A stretch of 64,000 bases of DNA from Paenibacillus aceti (GTDB taxonomy: Bacteria; Bacillota; Bacilli; Paenibacillales; Paenibacillaceae): NCBI RefSeq assembly GCF_003614185.1, contig NZ_KZ987724.1, positions 5,314,668 through 5,378,667 of the forward strand, read 5' to 3'. The position numbers and the translations under genes were made by a program. Positions within the stretch are counted from its first letter, which is position 1. Every line of letters begins with the position of its first letter. The notes beneath the pieces were generated by a model that saw only the letters and a list, made by a program, of their open reading frames with translations, was not told the origin of the DNA and searched no databases. This document shows positions 8,771-16,763 of the stretch, piece after piece.

Positions 8771-10474
8771 ATGCAGAAGATGAAATTCAGTGAATATACC
8801 TATGAACGTCCGGATGTTAAGGAATTCGAAATGAAATTCAAGGAGCATTTGAATTCCTTCATTTCTGCGCACAGTTATGAAGAGCAGGATCAAGCGATGT
8901 CCGAGATCAATAAGCTGCGCAGCGAGTATGATTCAATGCAGCAGATCTCAATTATTCGCCATTCGATCGACACGAATGATGAGTTCTATAAGGCAGAAAA
9001 TGATTATTATGACGAGGTTGACCCGATCGTTCAGGAATTTATTAATGATTATTACCGTGCGCTGGTAGGCTCGAGGTTCAGAGCGCAGCTGGAGCAGAAA
9101 TGGGGACGGCAATTATTTCAGTTAGCTGAATTGTCGCTCAAGTCGTTCAGCCCTGAGATTATCGAGGATTTGCAGCTGGAGAACAAGCTGCAGACAGAAT
9201 ATACTCAACTGATCGCTTCGGCGAAGATTCCGTTCGAGGGAGAGGAGCGTACGCTCGCACAGTTGGTACCTTTCATGCAGTCTACCCATCGTGATCTCCG
9301 CAAAAGAGCTGAAGAAGCGCGGAGCAGCTTCTTGGCGGAGCATGAGCAGGAGCTAGACCGTATATACGATGATATGGTGAAGGTTCGGACGAAAATGGCG
9401 AAGAAGCTGGGCTATGACAATTTTGTCGAGCTTGCTTATGCACGGATGAGCCGGACTGACTATAATGCCGAAATGGTAGCTAAATTCCGCGACCAAGTGC
9501 ATAAATATATCGTGCCTGTAACCACGAAGCTGAAGGAGCGCCAGCGTGAGCGCATCGGAGTCGAGTCATTGCTCTACTATGATGAGAATATCAGCTTCAA
9601 ATCCGGGAATGCGACGCCGAAGGGAGATCCGGACTGGATTGTAAATAACGGCAAGACGATGTACGCTGAGCTATCGCCGGAGACCGATGAGTTCTTTAAG
9701 TTTATGCAGGACAGTGAACTGATGGATCTCGTCAGCAAAAAGGGGAAACAGAGCGGAGGCTACTGTACTTATATCAGCGAATATGGTGCGCCGTTTATTT
9801 TCTCGAATTTCAATGGGACTTCGGGCGATATCGACGTGCTGACTCATGAAGCTGGCCATGCCTTCCAGGTATATGAGAGCAGACGCTTCCAGGTGCCAGA
9901 GTATAGCTTCCCAACGTATGAAGCCTGTGAAATCCACTCGATGAGTATGGAATTCTTCACCTGGCCATGGATGAATCTCTTCTTCAAGGAGGATGCGGAC
10001 AAATACCGCTTCGATCATCTGGCAAGCGCCTTGATCTTCATTCCTTATGGCGTATCGGTCGATGAATTCCAGCATTTCGTGTATGAGAATCCGGATGCAA
10101 CGCCAGCGGAGCGCAAACAGGCCTGGCGCGACATTGAGCGCAAATATTTGCCGCATCGGAATTATGCCGATAATGATTACCTGGAGCGCGGCGGTTTCTG
10201 GCAGAAGCAAGGCCATATTTACACCACGCCATTCTATTATATTGATTATACGCTGGCGCAAATCTGTGCTTTTCAGTTCTGGAAGAAGATGCATGAGAAC
10301 CGCGAGGCGGCCTGGGCGGATTACCTGCACCTTTGCCGTCAAGGCGGCAGCTTGTCCTTCACTGAATTGGTGAAGGTGGCGGGGCTGATCTCGCCGTTCG
10401 AGGAGGGCTGTGTCACCTCGGTCATCGGCAGTATTGAGGCCTGGCTGGATGAAATGGATGATAAGGCATTGTAG
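8771..10474 (+). CDS. M3 family oligoendopeptidase
   Basis: A 567-residue cytoplasmic zinc metallopeptidase of the M3 (thimet/PepF-like) family. The zinc motif HEAGH begins at residue 359, and EIHSMSMEF about 25 residues later supplies the third ligand. The long helical N-terminal region forms the family's substrate channel. These enzymes degrade short peptides of roughly 5-20 residues. Two ATGs are possible (8771 and 8780). AGAGGG sits very close to the first and 12 bases from the second, so the start is uncertain by three codons. A clear terminator follows. Confidence 0.92.
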   Translation: MQKMKFSEYTYERPDVKEFEMKFKEHLNSFISAHSYEEQDQAMSEINKLRSEYDSMQQISIIRHSIDTNDEFYKAENDYYDEVDPIVQEFINDYYRALVGSRFRAQLEQKWGRQLFQLAELSLKSFSPEIIEDLQLENKLQTEYTQLIASAKIPFEGEERTLAQLVPFMQSTHRDLRKRAEEARSSFLAEHEQELDRIYDDMVKVRTKMAKKLGYDNFVELAYARMSRTDYNAEMVAKFRDQVHKYIVPVTTKLKERQRERIGVESLLYYDENISFKSGNATPKGDPDWIVNNGKTMYAELSPETDEFFKFMQDSELMDLVSKKGKQSGGYCTYISEYGAPFIFSNFNGTSGDIDVLTHEAGHAFQVYESRRFQVPEYSFPTYEACEIHSMSMEFFTWPWMNLFFKEDADKYRFDHLASALIFIPYGVSVDEFQHFVYENPDATPAERKQAWRDIERKYLPHRNYADNDYLERGGFWQKQGHIYTTPFYYIDYTLAQICAFQFWKKMHENREAAWADYLHLCRQGGSLSFTELVKVAGLISPFEEGCVTSVIGSIEAWLDEMDDKAL

Positions 10475-10510
10475 AGACATCTGGTAATGGTAATAGGGTA
10501 TATACGCATT

Positions 10511-10538
10511 AAAAGTCGCCAATTTGGCGACTTTTTTT
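10511..10538 (+). terminator. Rho-independent terminator
   Basis: AAAGTCGCC and GGCGACTTT form a stem around an AATTT-like loop, followed by a T-run. It lies 37 bases after the oligoendopeptidase stop. Confidence 0.88.
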
Positions 10539-10681
10539 AAATAATGTACTGTATTGCAGGTGCATAAGGTGAGCAAGACAGTATCTGAATATGGAATAAT
10601 ATACAAGGAGCTCATAAGGTTATTTTGCTAATATAACTGTAACAGTCCAACTAAACATCATAATATTGGGGAGAGATAAGA

Positions 10682-11593
10682 ATGAAGAGAGTCATCCTAT
10701 TAGGACTTATTTTACTGCTTTTTACTGGAGGGACGGTTGCCAGTGCGGCACCAAGTACATATCGTGTCTTAGTCAACGGATATATTGTCACAGATAATAC
10801 ACTGACGCAGTCAGGAACTACTTTAGTTCCATTCAAAATCATATTTAAAGAATTAGGATATGAGGTAACTTATAAAGCAGCGGCCAAGACCGTTCAAGCT
10901 GATAAAGAGGGAACTTCAATTACATTAACAGTTGGTAGTACTAAGGCACTTGTCAATGGAAAAGAAACTAAGCTGCCGGTCGCTCCAAAATCTGTCAATG
11001 GGGTTACTTATGTACCGCTTCGTTTTGTCGCGAATGTATCCGGTGCGAAGGTGGCATATGATAATGGGCGTAATGCGATTCAAATCGGTGATCAAATTGC
11101 CTGGACACAACTAGATAAGCCATCCTTCCAAAATGCTAAATGGGGAATGACTATAGATCAGGTGAAAAAATCGGAAACCACCCCCCTATTGGAAGAGGGT
11201 ACCAAAAGACCATACCTTCACTATCAGAAGACGAAGTTTGCCGGTTTTGACGCCAACGCTATTTATTTATTTTCGAGTCAACGGACGCTAGACCAAGGGG
11301 GATTTTTCATACAAAGCTCCAGTGGGAATAACTACGTACAGGATTATAGGACCTTAACCGCATACTTGACTAAGCAATACGGAGAGCCAACCTTTGAAAC
11401 TTTGGAAATTTATAAGGAAATGAACGTTGACTATACGGATGAAGAATGGAATCAGTTAGCCTATAGTGATGATGAGTTTGCTTTTGTTGCTAAATGGAGA
11501 ACAGTCGATTCCGAGGTTATGCTCATAGTTAAGCCGAATTTGCAAGAAATCAGCGATATCCAAATTTCCTACGAGAGCTGGTGGGAATTATAG
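10682..11593 (+). CDS. Secreted protein with copper amine oxidase-like N-terminal (stalk) domain
   Basis: A 303-residue exported protein. The signal peptide (MKRVILLGLILLLFTGG, cleavage probably after ASA) is followed by the 'stalk' domain common in Paenibacillus surface proteins: VLVNGYIVTDNTLTQSGTTL, a VNGKE-type repeat, and VNGVTYVPLRFVA at about residues 100-112. Despite the family name it carries no amine oxidase active site. The C-terminal half (residues 150-303) resembles nothing I can name. AATATTGGGGAGAG upstream of the ATG supplies the ribosome binding site. A terminator follows at 11666. Confidence 0.82.
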   Translation: MKRVILLGLILLLFTGGTVASAAPSTYRVLVNGYIVTDNTLTQSGTTLVPFKIIFKELGYEVTYKAAAKTVQADKEGTSITLTVGSTKALVNGKETKLPVAPKSVNGVTYVPLRFVANVSGAKVAYDNGRNAIQIGDQIAWTQLDKPSFQNAKWGMTIDQVKKSETTPLLEEGTKRPYLHYQKTKFAGFDANAIYLFSSQRTLDQGGFFIQSSSGNNYVQDYRTLTAYLTKQYGEPTFETLEIYKEMNVDYTDEEWNQLAYSDDEFAFVAKWRTVDSEVMLIVKPNLQEISDIQISYESWWEL

Positions 11594-11665
11594 GACAGTA
11601 AATAGATACCTACATTCATCACCTCACCGGACTTATGTGGACTTCAGAGGCGGCCTGGGGGATTA

Positions 11666-11702
11666 CAGCGCGTACCGATGCAGGTACGCGCTGGTTGTAT
11701 TT
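11666..11702 (+). terminator. Rho-independent terminator
   Basis: CAGCGCGTACC and GGTACGCGCTG pair perfectly around the loop GATGCA and are followed by GTTGTATTTTATTTTC. It ends the stalk-domain gene and lies close to the end of the convergent NRAMP-like gene. Confidence 0.82.
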
Positions 11703-11710
11703 TATTTTCT

Positions 11711-13009
11711 TTAGAAAAAAGTCTCCCAGAACGTGGCCACCGTCAAGCCGATCAGAAGCGCAACCATCAACCACCCCCAAATTCTGCCGAACAGCTTGGT
11801 TCGATACTGTCCCATCAATTGCTTATCGCTAGTCATCAGCACCATAAATATGAGCAGGGGAAGCATCAATATTCCGCCTATGACTTGTGTGACAATGGAG
11901 ATGAGGTTCAGCGGCAAATTCGGAATCAGGATCGCTGCTGCCGCAAAGACCAGGCTACCGATATATACGGCATAGAACTTGGGCGCTTCGGTTATTTTGT
12001 CGTTCAAGCTTTTGGACCAGCCGAACAGCTCTGCGATACTCCAGGAGGAAGAGAGGGAGACGGTGATGGAAGCGAGAAATCCCGCATTGAACAGGCCGAG
12101 TCCGAACAGAATCGCAGGCCATCTTCCGACCACATTATCAATCGCGCTGATCATCTCCGCCGGACCGGCTTCGCTAATATTCTGTACATGGCCGAATAAG
12201 GCTGCCCCGCAAATGATAATGCCAGCCGCGATAATGACCTGGATCATCGAGCCGATCGCTGTATCCAACCGGCTGAATCGCAGATCCTTGGCAGTGACGC
12301 CTTTATCGATCGTTCCGCTGCCTTGGAAGAAGATCATCCAGGGAGCGATCGCGTTGCCGATCGTAGCGATAATGAACCACACGAGTCCATCCTTTAAGTA
12401 TTCAGGTACGTTCCAGGTGGCGAAAGCGCGTCCGATATCGGCCATACTGGGATGGGTCATGGCGGCGACGATGAGGAAGACCACATTGAGAGCGCCGATG
12501 AACAGGGCCATCCGTTCCTTGGTCCAATAGCCGGTGAACAGGACGAAGGCGATAATGAGCAGCAGACAGACCAGAGAGCTTAGCCATAACGGGAAACCTA
12601 ACAGCACTAATCCGGCCGTCATGCCGATAAATTCGGTGATCAGCGTCAGCAGATTTTCAAATGCCAAGGTAGAAATATGATAGTAACCCCAGAAGCGCCC
12701 ATACCGTTTCAGCGCCAGCCTTGAGAAGCCTTCCTGGGTAACCGCCCCCAGCCGCATGCTCATCTCTTGAATCGTGTAGGCCAGCGGCGCCAAGCAAATC
12801 ACGAGCGGTACGAATAGGCCTATACCGAATTGCGCTCCCGTCACCGCATAGGCGATTACACCTCCCGCGTCATTATTGGCAATCGCCGCCAGCAATCCAG
12901 GACCTAGCAACGCCCATAGAATCCACAGAAAGCGACGCGGCCCCTTTTTAGGGCGATCCACCATCTCTTTGAACTTGGAACGACTCTCTTCCGCTTGAAC
13001 TTGACTCAT
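11711..13009 (-). CDS. NRAMP family transporter with atypical metal-site motifs
   Basis: A 432-residue membrane protein with 11 or so hydrophobic segments and the overall NRAMP (SLC11) pattern. The metal-site motifs differ from those of MntH. The TM1 DPGN motif reads DAGG (in IANNDAGG), and the TM6 MPH motif reads APW (in GNAIAPWMIFF), so the Asn and the metal-binding Met are absent. Loss of the Met is known from NRAMP-related Mg2+ transporters, so the ion here may not be Mn2+; this is inference. The ATG at 13009 is chosen over 13042 because GAGGGAG lies about 9 bases before it. Confidence 0.82.
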   Translation of the reverse strand: MSQVQAEESRSKFKEMVDRPKKGPRRFLWILWALLGPGLLAAIANNDAGGVIAYAVTGAQFGIGLFVPLVICLAPLAYTIQEMSMRLGAVTQEGFSRLALKRYGRFWGYYHISTLAFENLLTLITEFIGMTAGLVLLGFPLWLSSLVCLLLIIAFVLFTGYWTKERMALFIGALNVVFLIVAAMTHPSMADIGRAFATWNVPEYLKDGLVWFIIATIGNAIAPWMIFFQGSGTIDKGVTAKDLRFSRLDTAIGSMIQVIIAAGIIICGAALFGHVQNISEAGPAEMISAIDNVVGRWPAILFGLGLFNAGFLASITVSLSSSWSIAELFGWSKSLNDKITEAPKFYAVYIGSLVFAAAAILIPNLPLNLISIVTQVIGGILMLPLLIFMVLMTSDKQLMGQYRTKLFGRIWGWLMVALLIGLTVATFWETFF

Positions 13010-13222
13010 GTACGTTCTCACTCCCTCTTGGATGTTAATCATGTTGCAGTCTATTCAGGAGTGTTGAGAAAAGTGCAACGAATTTTGAGCTTATTGCAAT
13101 AAAGGTTTGCTTCTTAGGCAATGATGTCAATTGTTCCAGACGGACTTAAGCCCATAAGATCCACAATGAGCAACCATTGCTTAGCCTATGGGCTTTCTAA
13201 TGAACTATCTTAAGTTATGGAT

Positions 13223-13867
13223 TTATGAAGCGGAATCGTCGGTCCGGGACAGACGCTCCATCACAAGCTGGACGGCAATCGCATCATCGACGTAACCGAT
13301 CGGGAATAAATAATCGGGGATGATATCGACCGCAGAGATGAAATACAGTAATCCGCTGCCGAGTACAGCCTGCTCTTCAGGAGATACGTCCTCGTGGCAA
13401 TATTGCTCGAACATCCGATTCAACTTCTCAATGAAGGGGCCGGCGCCATTCACCTGCTCTACCTTGGAATGAAAGTCATTGTGTATCATCTGCTTGCCTT
13501 CGGTAGTCCGGGCATATTGCTCGTACTTCTCTAATTCCTGCTGCACACGTTCCGTGGTGTACTGCGAGTCGAAGTTGGATGAGGAGGCCAGGATGTCTTG
13601 AATCGTATTAATGGAGTAGTGCAGATCGGTGAGCCGTTCTTTTTCCAGCTCATTGCCCTCCAGCAGGGCCGCTTCAACGAGCATGCCCATCGGGACATGC
13701 AGATGCTCCGCGAATAGCTTCAGGTGGCTTGGCTTGGCAGATTGCTTGCCATTTACGATCCGAGATATCGTCGCTGTATCGATTCCCGTCAGCACACTCA
13801 GCTTCCGCATGGACAGCGAGTTCTTCTGTAGCAACGATTTAAGTACGACACCAAAATTGGATTCCAT
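13223..13867 (-). CDS. XRE-type HTH protein with C-terminal DUF1232 domain
   Basis: A 214-residue protein. An XRE/Cro-type HTH covers roughly residues 5-58 (LSMRKLSVLTGIDTATISRI). A helical linker follows. The C-terminus has a DUF1232 (YkvA-like) segment with the motif FISAVDIIPDYLFPIGYVDD. DUF1232 is usually membrane-associated or stand-alone, so fusion to an HTH is notable. The ATG at 13867 has GAGGAGG about 10 bases upstream; an in-frame upstream ATG at 13978 lacks such a site. It lies upstream of the NRAMP-like gene in the same direction, 213 bases apart. Confidence 0.78.
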   Translation of the reverse strand: MESNFGVVLKSLLQKNSLSMRKLSVLTGIDTATISRIVNGKQSAKPSHLKLFAEHLHVPMGMLVEAALLEGNELEKERLTDLHYSINTIQDILASSSNFDSQYTTERVQQELEKYEQYARTTEGKQMIHNDFHSKVEQVNGAGPFIEKLNRMFEQYCHEDVSPEEQAVLGSGLLYFISAVDIIPDYLFPIGYVDDAIAVQLVMERLSRTDDSAS

Positions 13868-14066
13868 TGGCGAACCTTCCTCCTCTCTGACCATCATCCC
13901 TCTGCTTAGATCAATATATGTTGAAGGAACGGCCTTGTTCATATTTTGTTTCCCTGAAGGGAGTGAATTGTTGATCATTTCTCAACATTTTGCCCTATTG
14001 AGATGCACCGATCTCAACACGGCTCATATCCTGTTACTACGACGATAATAACGAGGTGTATGCGAG

Positions 14067-14333
14067 ATGTATCATTGTATTATTTGCTTGCGATCGAGGC
14101 TGGAGCTGGCTCCAGAGGATTGGATATTCGGAAAAGAACTCTGCATCAGGCAAAGGTCAGGAACTGAACTGCAGTTGGGAGTCTGTGGTCACTGTAAGCA
14201 TGAATGCGAGGAGTTAGAGCTGAGTGGCAGGATGAAGAGAAGGAATCCATCGGCGCCCCCCATCGCCCAGTTCCAACTAACGATCGATCATTGGCTGTCT
14301 GTATATAATTATATGGCTAAGTTTCAGCAATAG
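14067..14333 (+). CDS. Small protein with paired CxxC motifs
   Basis: An 88-residue protein I do not recognise. It has CIIC at residues 4-7 and CGHCKHEC at about 40-47, which could form a zinc-ribbon-like site. ACGAGGTGTATGCG before the ATG fits a ribosome binding site. It starts about 200 bases from the divergent XRE-DUF1232 gene. Codon use looks ordinary. It may be a small regulator or adaptor, but no function can be assigned. Confidence 0.5.
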   Translation: MYHCIICLRSRLELAPEDWIFGKELCIRQRSGTELQLGVCGHCKHECEELELSGRMKRRNPSAPPIAQFQLTIDHWLSVYNYMAKFQQ

Positions 14334-14404
14334 AATGGCAACCAATTAAGTATCACGCCCTCCCCTATGCCACTCGGCACCTGGAAAGCCTGCCCTACTA
14401 AGCT

Positions 14405-14449
14405 GTAACGAAACGATTTCGTAGCAATAACGATATGGAGTTTCGTTAG
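14405..14449. repeat. TAACGAAAC inverted-repeat element, short form
   Basis: TAACGAAAC opens and GTTTCGTTAG closes the element, with CAATAACGATAT between. It is the shortest member of the intergenic family also found at 24711, 29113 and 57306. The rest of 14334-14612 shows no gene. Confidence 0.65.
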
Positions 14450-14612
14450 AGCTCCGGGCCAGATTGTCCATACGATATAGTTAACAGACTCGCGGCAAAA
14501 GCCCTGATATCCTTGTGGGATAAGGGATGCAACCACTGGTTGACACTTTGTCAGCTTAACTTGGTAGTCATCCGTAGGGTGATTTTATATGCTGGTCTTG
14601 AGGTGATGGATC

Positions 14613-15440
14613 ATGAATTTAGCAGAGAAGCTGCAAAGTTACAGGAAACAAAAGGGGATGTCTCAGGAAAAATTGGCGGAGGTCATCGGGGTATCCAGGC
14701 AAGCGGTGTCCAAGTGGGAATCGGGGCAATCCTATCCTGAAATGGATAAAATGATTGCGCTAAGCGATCTGTTCCAGGTCAGCATAGACCATCTAGTGAA
14801 GGATCTGTCCGCGGATAGAGGCGCTCTGGCACTCGATCCTGCCCCTGGCAATCAAGCAACTCCTGAAGAATCGTCCCCTTCAAGTACGATCTATGTAAGA
14901 AGCTATTTGTACCACTATGAATACAAGAGCAAGGCGACACTGTTCGGGTTACCGTTAGTTCATATTAATTATGGCCGGGGAAAAGTATACGTCGCCAAAG
15001 GGATCATCGCGGTGGGCAATATTTCGATCGGCCTCTTGTCGCTGGGAATTTTCGCGCTCGGCGGTATTAGTATCGGGGTGTTGTCGGCGGGTCTCATTTC
15101 GTTGGCGGCATTTTCTCTTGGCTTACTGTTGGCTGTCGGTGGTGTGGCGGCAGGAACCTTTGCAATGGGCGGCGTGGCGCTCGGCATCTTTGCCTTTGGC
15201 GGCCTGGCCATGGGCATGTTCTCCGTCGGCGGCGCGGCGATCGCTTCCCGGATTGCTATCGGCGGATATGCGAATGCACATATTGCTATAGGGAACGTTG
15301 CAAGGGGAGCCTACACCATACTTGTGGAAGATAGTCAATTCAGCGTTATCTATGCCGATCAGGTCAGAGCGCTGATTCATCAGGAATATCCGGGATTATG
15401 GAGGCCGATCGTGGAGTGGCTGGTTTGTCTGTTTGCTTAG
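14613..15440 (+). CDS. XRE-type HTH protein with hydrophobic glycine pentad-repeat domain
   Basis: A 275-residue protein. Residues 1-65 are a canonical XRE HTH (MSQEKLAEVIGVSRQAVSKW) with a DNA-binding helix very close to consensus. After a linker, residues 130-206 form a hydrophobic domain with glycine every five residues: 130, 135, 140, 145, 150, 155, 160, 170, then after a one-residue shift 176, 181, 186, 191, 196, 201 and 206. This suggests a solenoid or membrane-inserted structure. TTGAGGTGATGGATC precedes the ATG. It may be a membrane-tethered transcription regulator. The signal is unknown. Confidence 0.78.
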   Translation: MNLAEKLQSYRKQKGMSQEKLAEVIGVSRQAVSKWESGQSYPEMDKMIALSDLFQVSIDHLVKDLSADRGALALDPAPGNQATPEESSPSSTIYVRSYLYHYEYKSKATLFGLPLVHINYGRGKVYVAKGIIAVGNISIGLLSLGIFALGGISIGVLSAGLISLAAFSLGLLLAVGGVAAGTFAMGGVALGIFAFGGLAMGMFSVGGAAIASRIAIGGYANAHIAIGNVARGAYTILVEDSQFSVIYADQVRALIHQEYPGLWRPIVEWLVCLFA

Positions 15441-15588
15441 AGCCTGAATGGAAGCCGGGGATGGCGGAAGAGGCCGCCAATTTCATGCAGGAATTACAAG
15501 CTCATCTTAAAATAAAGGATATATGAATTTTGGGATGAAGTAATTATACTTAAGCTTATAGTAATGTAAGGGAAGGATTGAATAACAG

Positions 15589-16596
15589 ATGGCTACGATT
15601 AAGGATGTGGCAAAATTAGCGGGGGTTGCATTGTCGACCGCTTCTTATGCATTAAGCGGCAATAATAAAGTCAGCGCCAAGACCCGGGAGAAGGTGCTGG
15701 AGGCGGCTCGGCAGCTGAATTATCACAAGAATGGTTTTGCCATGGATTTAAAACGTAGCCGCACGAATACAATCGCCCTGATTCTTGCGGACCTGTCGGG
15801 GCCCTTCTACTCGGAGCTGATTCGCGGTGTTCAGGAGGTAGCCTTGTCCAATGGCTATGATCTGATCGCTTGCAGTTCGATCGGTGGGGGGGACTCGACC
15901 GCGGTCCGGTTTTTACGTGAGAAGAGGGTAGATGGAGCTGTCGTGCTGGCTTATAACATGTCCGATGAAGTAATGCAGGCCTCGGCGGGGGCTGGCTTCC
16001 CGATCATCGCCATGGATCGGATCATTTCGGGTGAAGGCCTGATCAGCATTATTGTGGATGGGGAGTCCGGGGGATACGAAGCAACCCGCTACTTAATGGA
16101 TAAGGGGCACCGCAAAATCGCTTATATAAGCGGGCCATCTAATTCCTTCGCCAACTCGCTCCGCTATCAAGGATTCCAGCGGGCGATGCAGGAGGGCGGG
16201 CTGGAAGAGCAAGCGAAATGGCGGATTAGCGGAGGATTCGTCCGCGATGGCGGATATAAGGCAACGAAGATGATGATGATGCAGGGGGAACTCCCTACGG
16301 CTGTATTCTATGGAAATGATGAAATGGCGATCGGTGGACTCAAGGCTTTGGAAGAGGGCGGAATCAGGGTACCGGAGGATATATCCATTATCGGGTTTGA
16401 CGATATCCAATTGACAGAATTCATTCAGCCGCCGCTGACTACAATACGTCAGCCGATGTATGAATCCGGTTCACTCGCGGGCCATCTGCTGTTTCAGATG
16501 CTGAACGGCGAGGAAGTTGACATGTTCTATAAACTGAATGTCAAATTGATCGAGTGCCAATCGGTGAAGGATAGAAGCAAGGTTCAGTCTGAATAG
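15589..16596 (+). CDS. LacI family transcriptional regulator
   Basis: A 335-residue repressor-type protein. The N-terminal LacI HTH begins ATIKDVAKLAGV with the recognition segment LSTASYALSG, a hinge helix follows at about 45-58, and the rest is a periplasmic-binding-protein-like sensor domain ending with the conserved GFDDIQLTEFIQPPLTTIRQP. It should bind a palindromic operator and respond to a sugar. The downstream GH3 gene (16764) and the intergenic palindrome at 16659-16672 make that gene its most likely target. Confidence 0.92.
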   Translation: MATIKDVAKLAGVALSTASYALSGNNKVSAKTREKVLEAARQLNYHKNGFAMDLKRSRTNTIALILADLSGPFYSELIRGVQEVALSNGYDLIACSSIGGGDSTAVRFLREKRVDGAVVLAYNMSDEVMQASAGAGFPIIAMDRIISGEGLISIIVDGESGGYEATRYLMDKGHRKIAYISGPSNSFANSLRYQGFQRAMQEGGLEEQAKWRISGGFVRDGGYKATKMMMMQGELPTAVFYGNDEMAIGGLKALEEGGIRVPEDISIIGFDDIQLTEFIQPPLTTIRQPMYESGSLAGHLLFQMLNGEEVDMFYKLNVKLIECQSVKDRSKVQSE

Positions 16597-16658
16597 CAGG
16601 GGGGCGGCGGTATTCTGGCCGTAGCGCTTAAACATTTTGGGTGAATTAAATATTTTAC

Positions 16659-16672
16659 TCGAAACGTTTCGA
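16659..16672. promoter_or_regulatory. LacI-type palindromic operator
   Basis: TCGAAACGTTTCGA is a perfect 14-base palindrome with the central CG typical of LacI/GalR operators. A second, imperfect site, CAAAACGATTCG, lies at 16727-16738. Both fall between the lacI-type gene and the GH3 gene. Binding by the neighbouring LacI protein or by CcpA is inferred. Confidence 0.68.
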
Positions 16673-16763
16673 TTTTCGTGGTAATTTATTAATACATAAT
16701 CTATTTATATGAATTGATAAATGATTCAAAACGATTCGTTATATCGAGTGGAGGAATTCATCC

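Noticed and set aside
13145-13195. Possible terminator between the XRE-DUF1232 and NRAMP genes
   Set aside because: AAGCCCATA/TATGGGCTT can pair, but the loop is long and neither strand has a clear T-run, so I did not list it.
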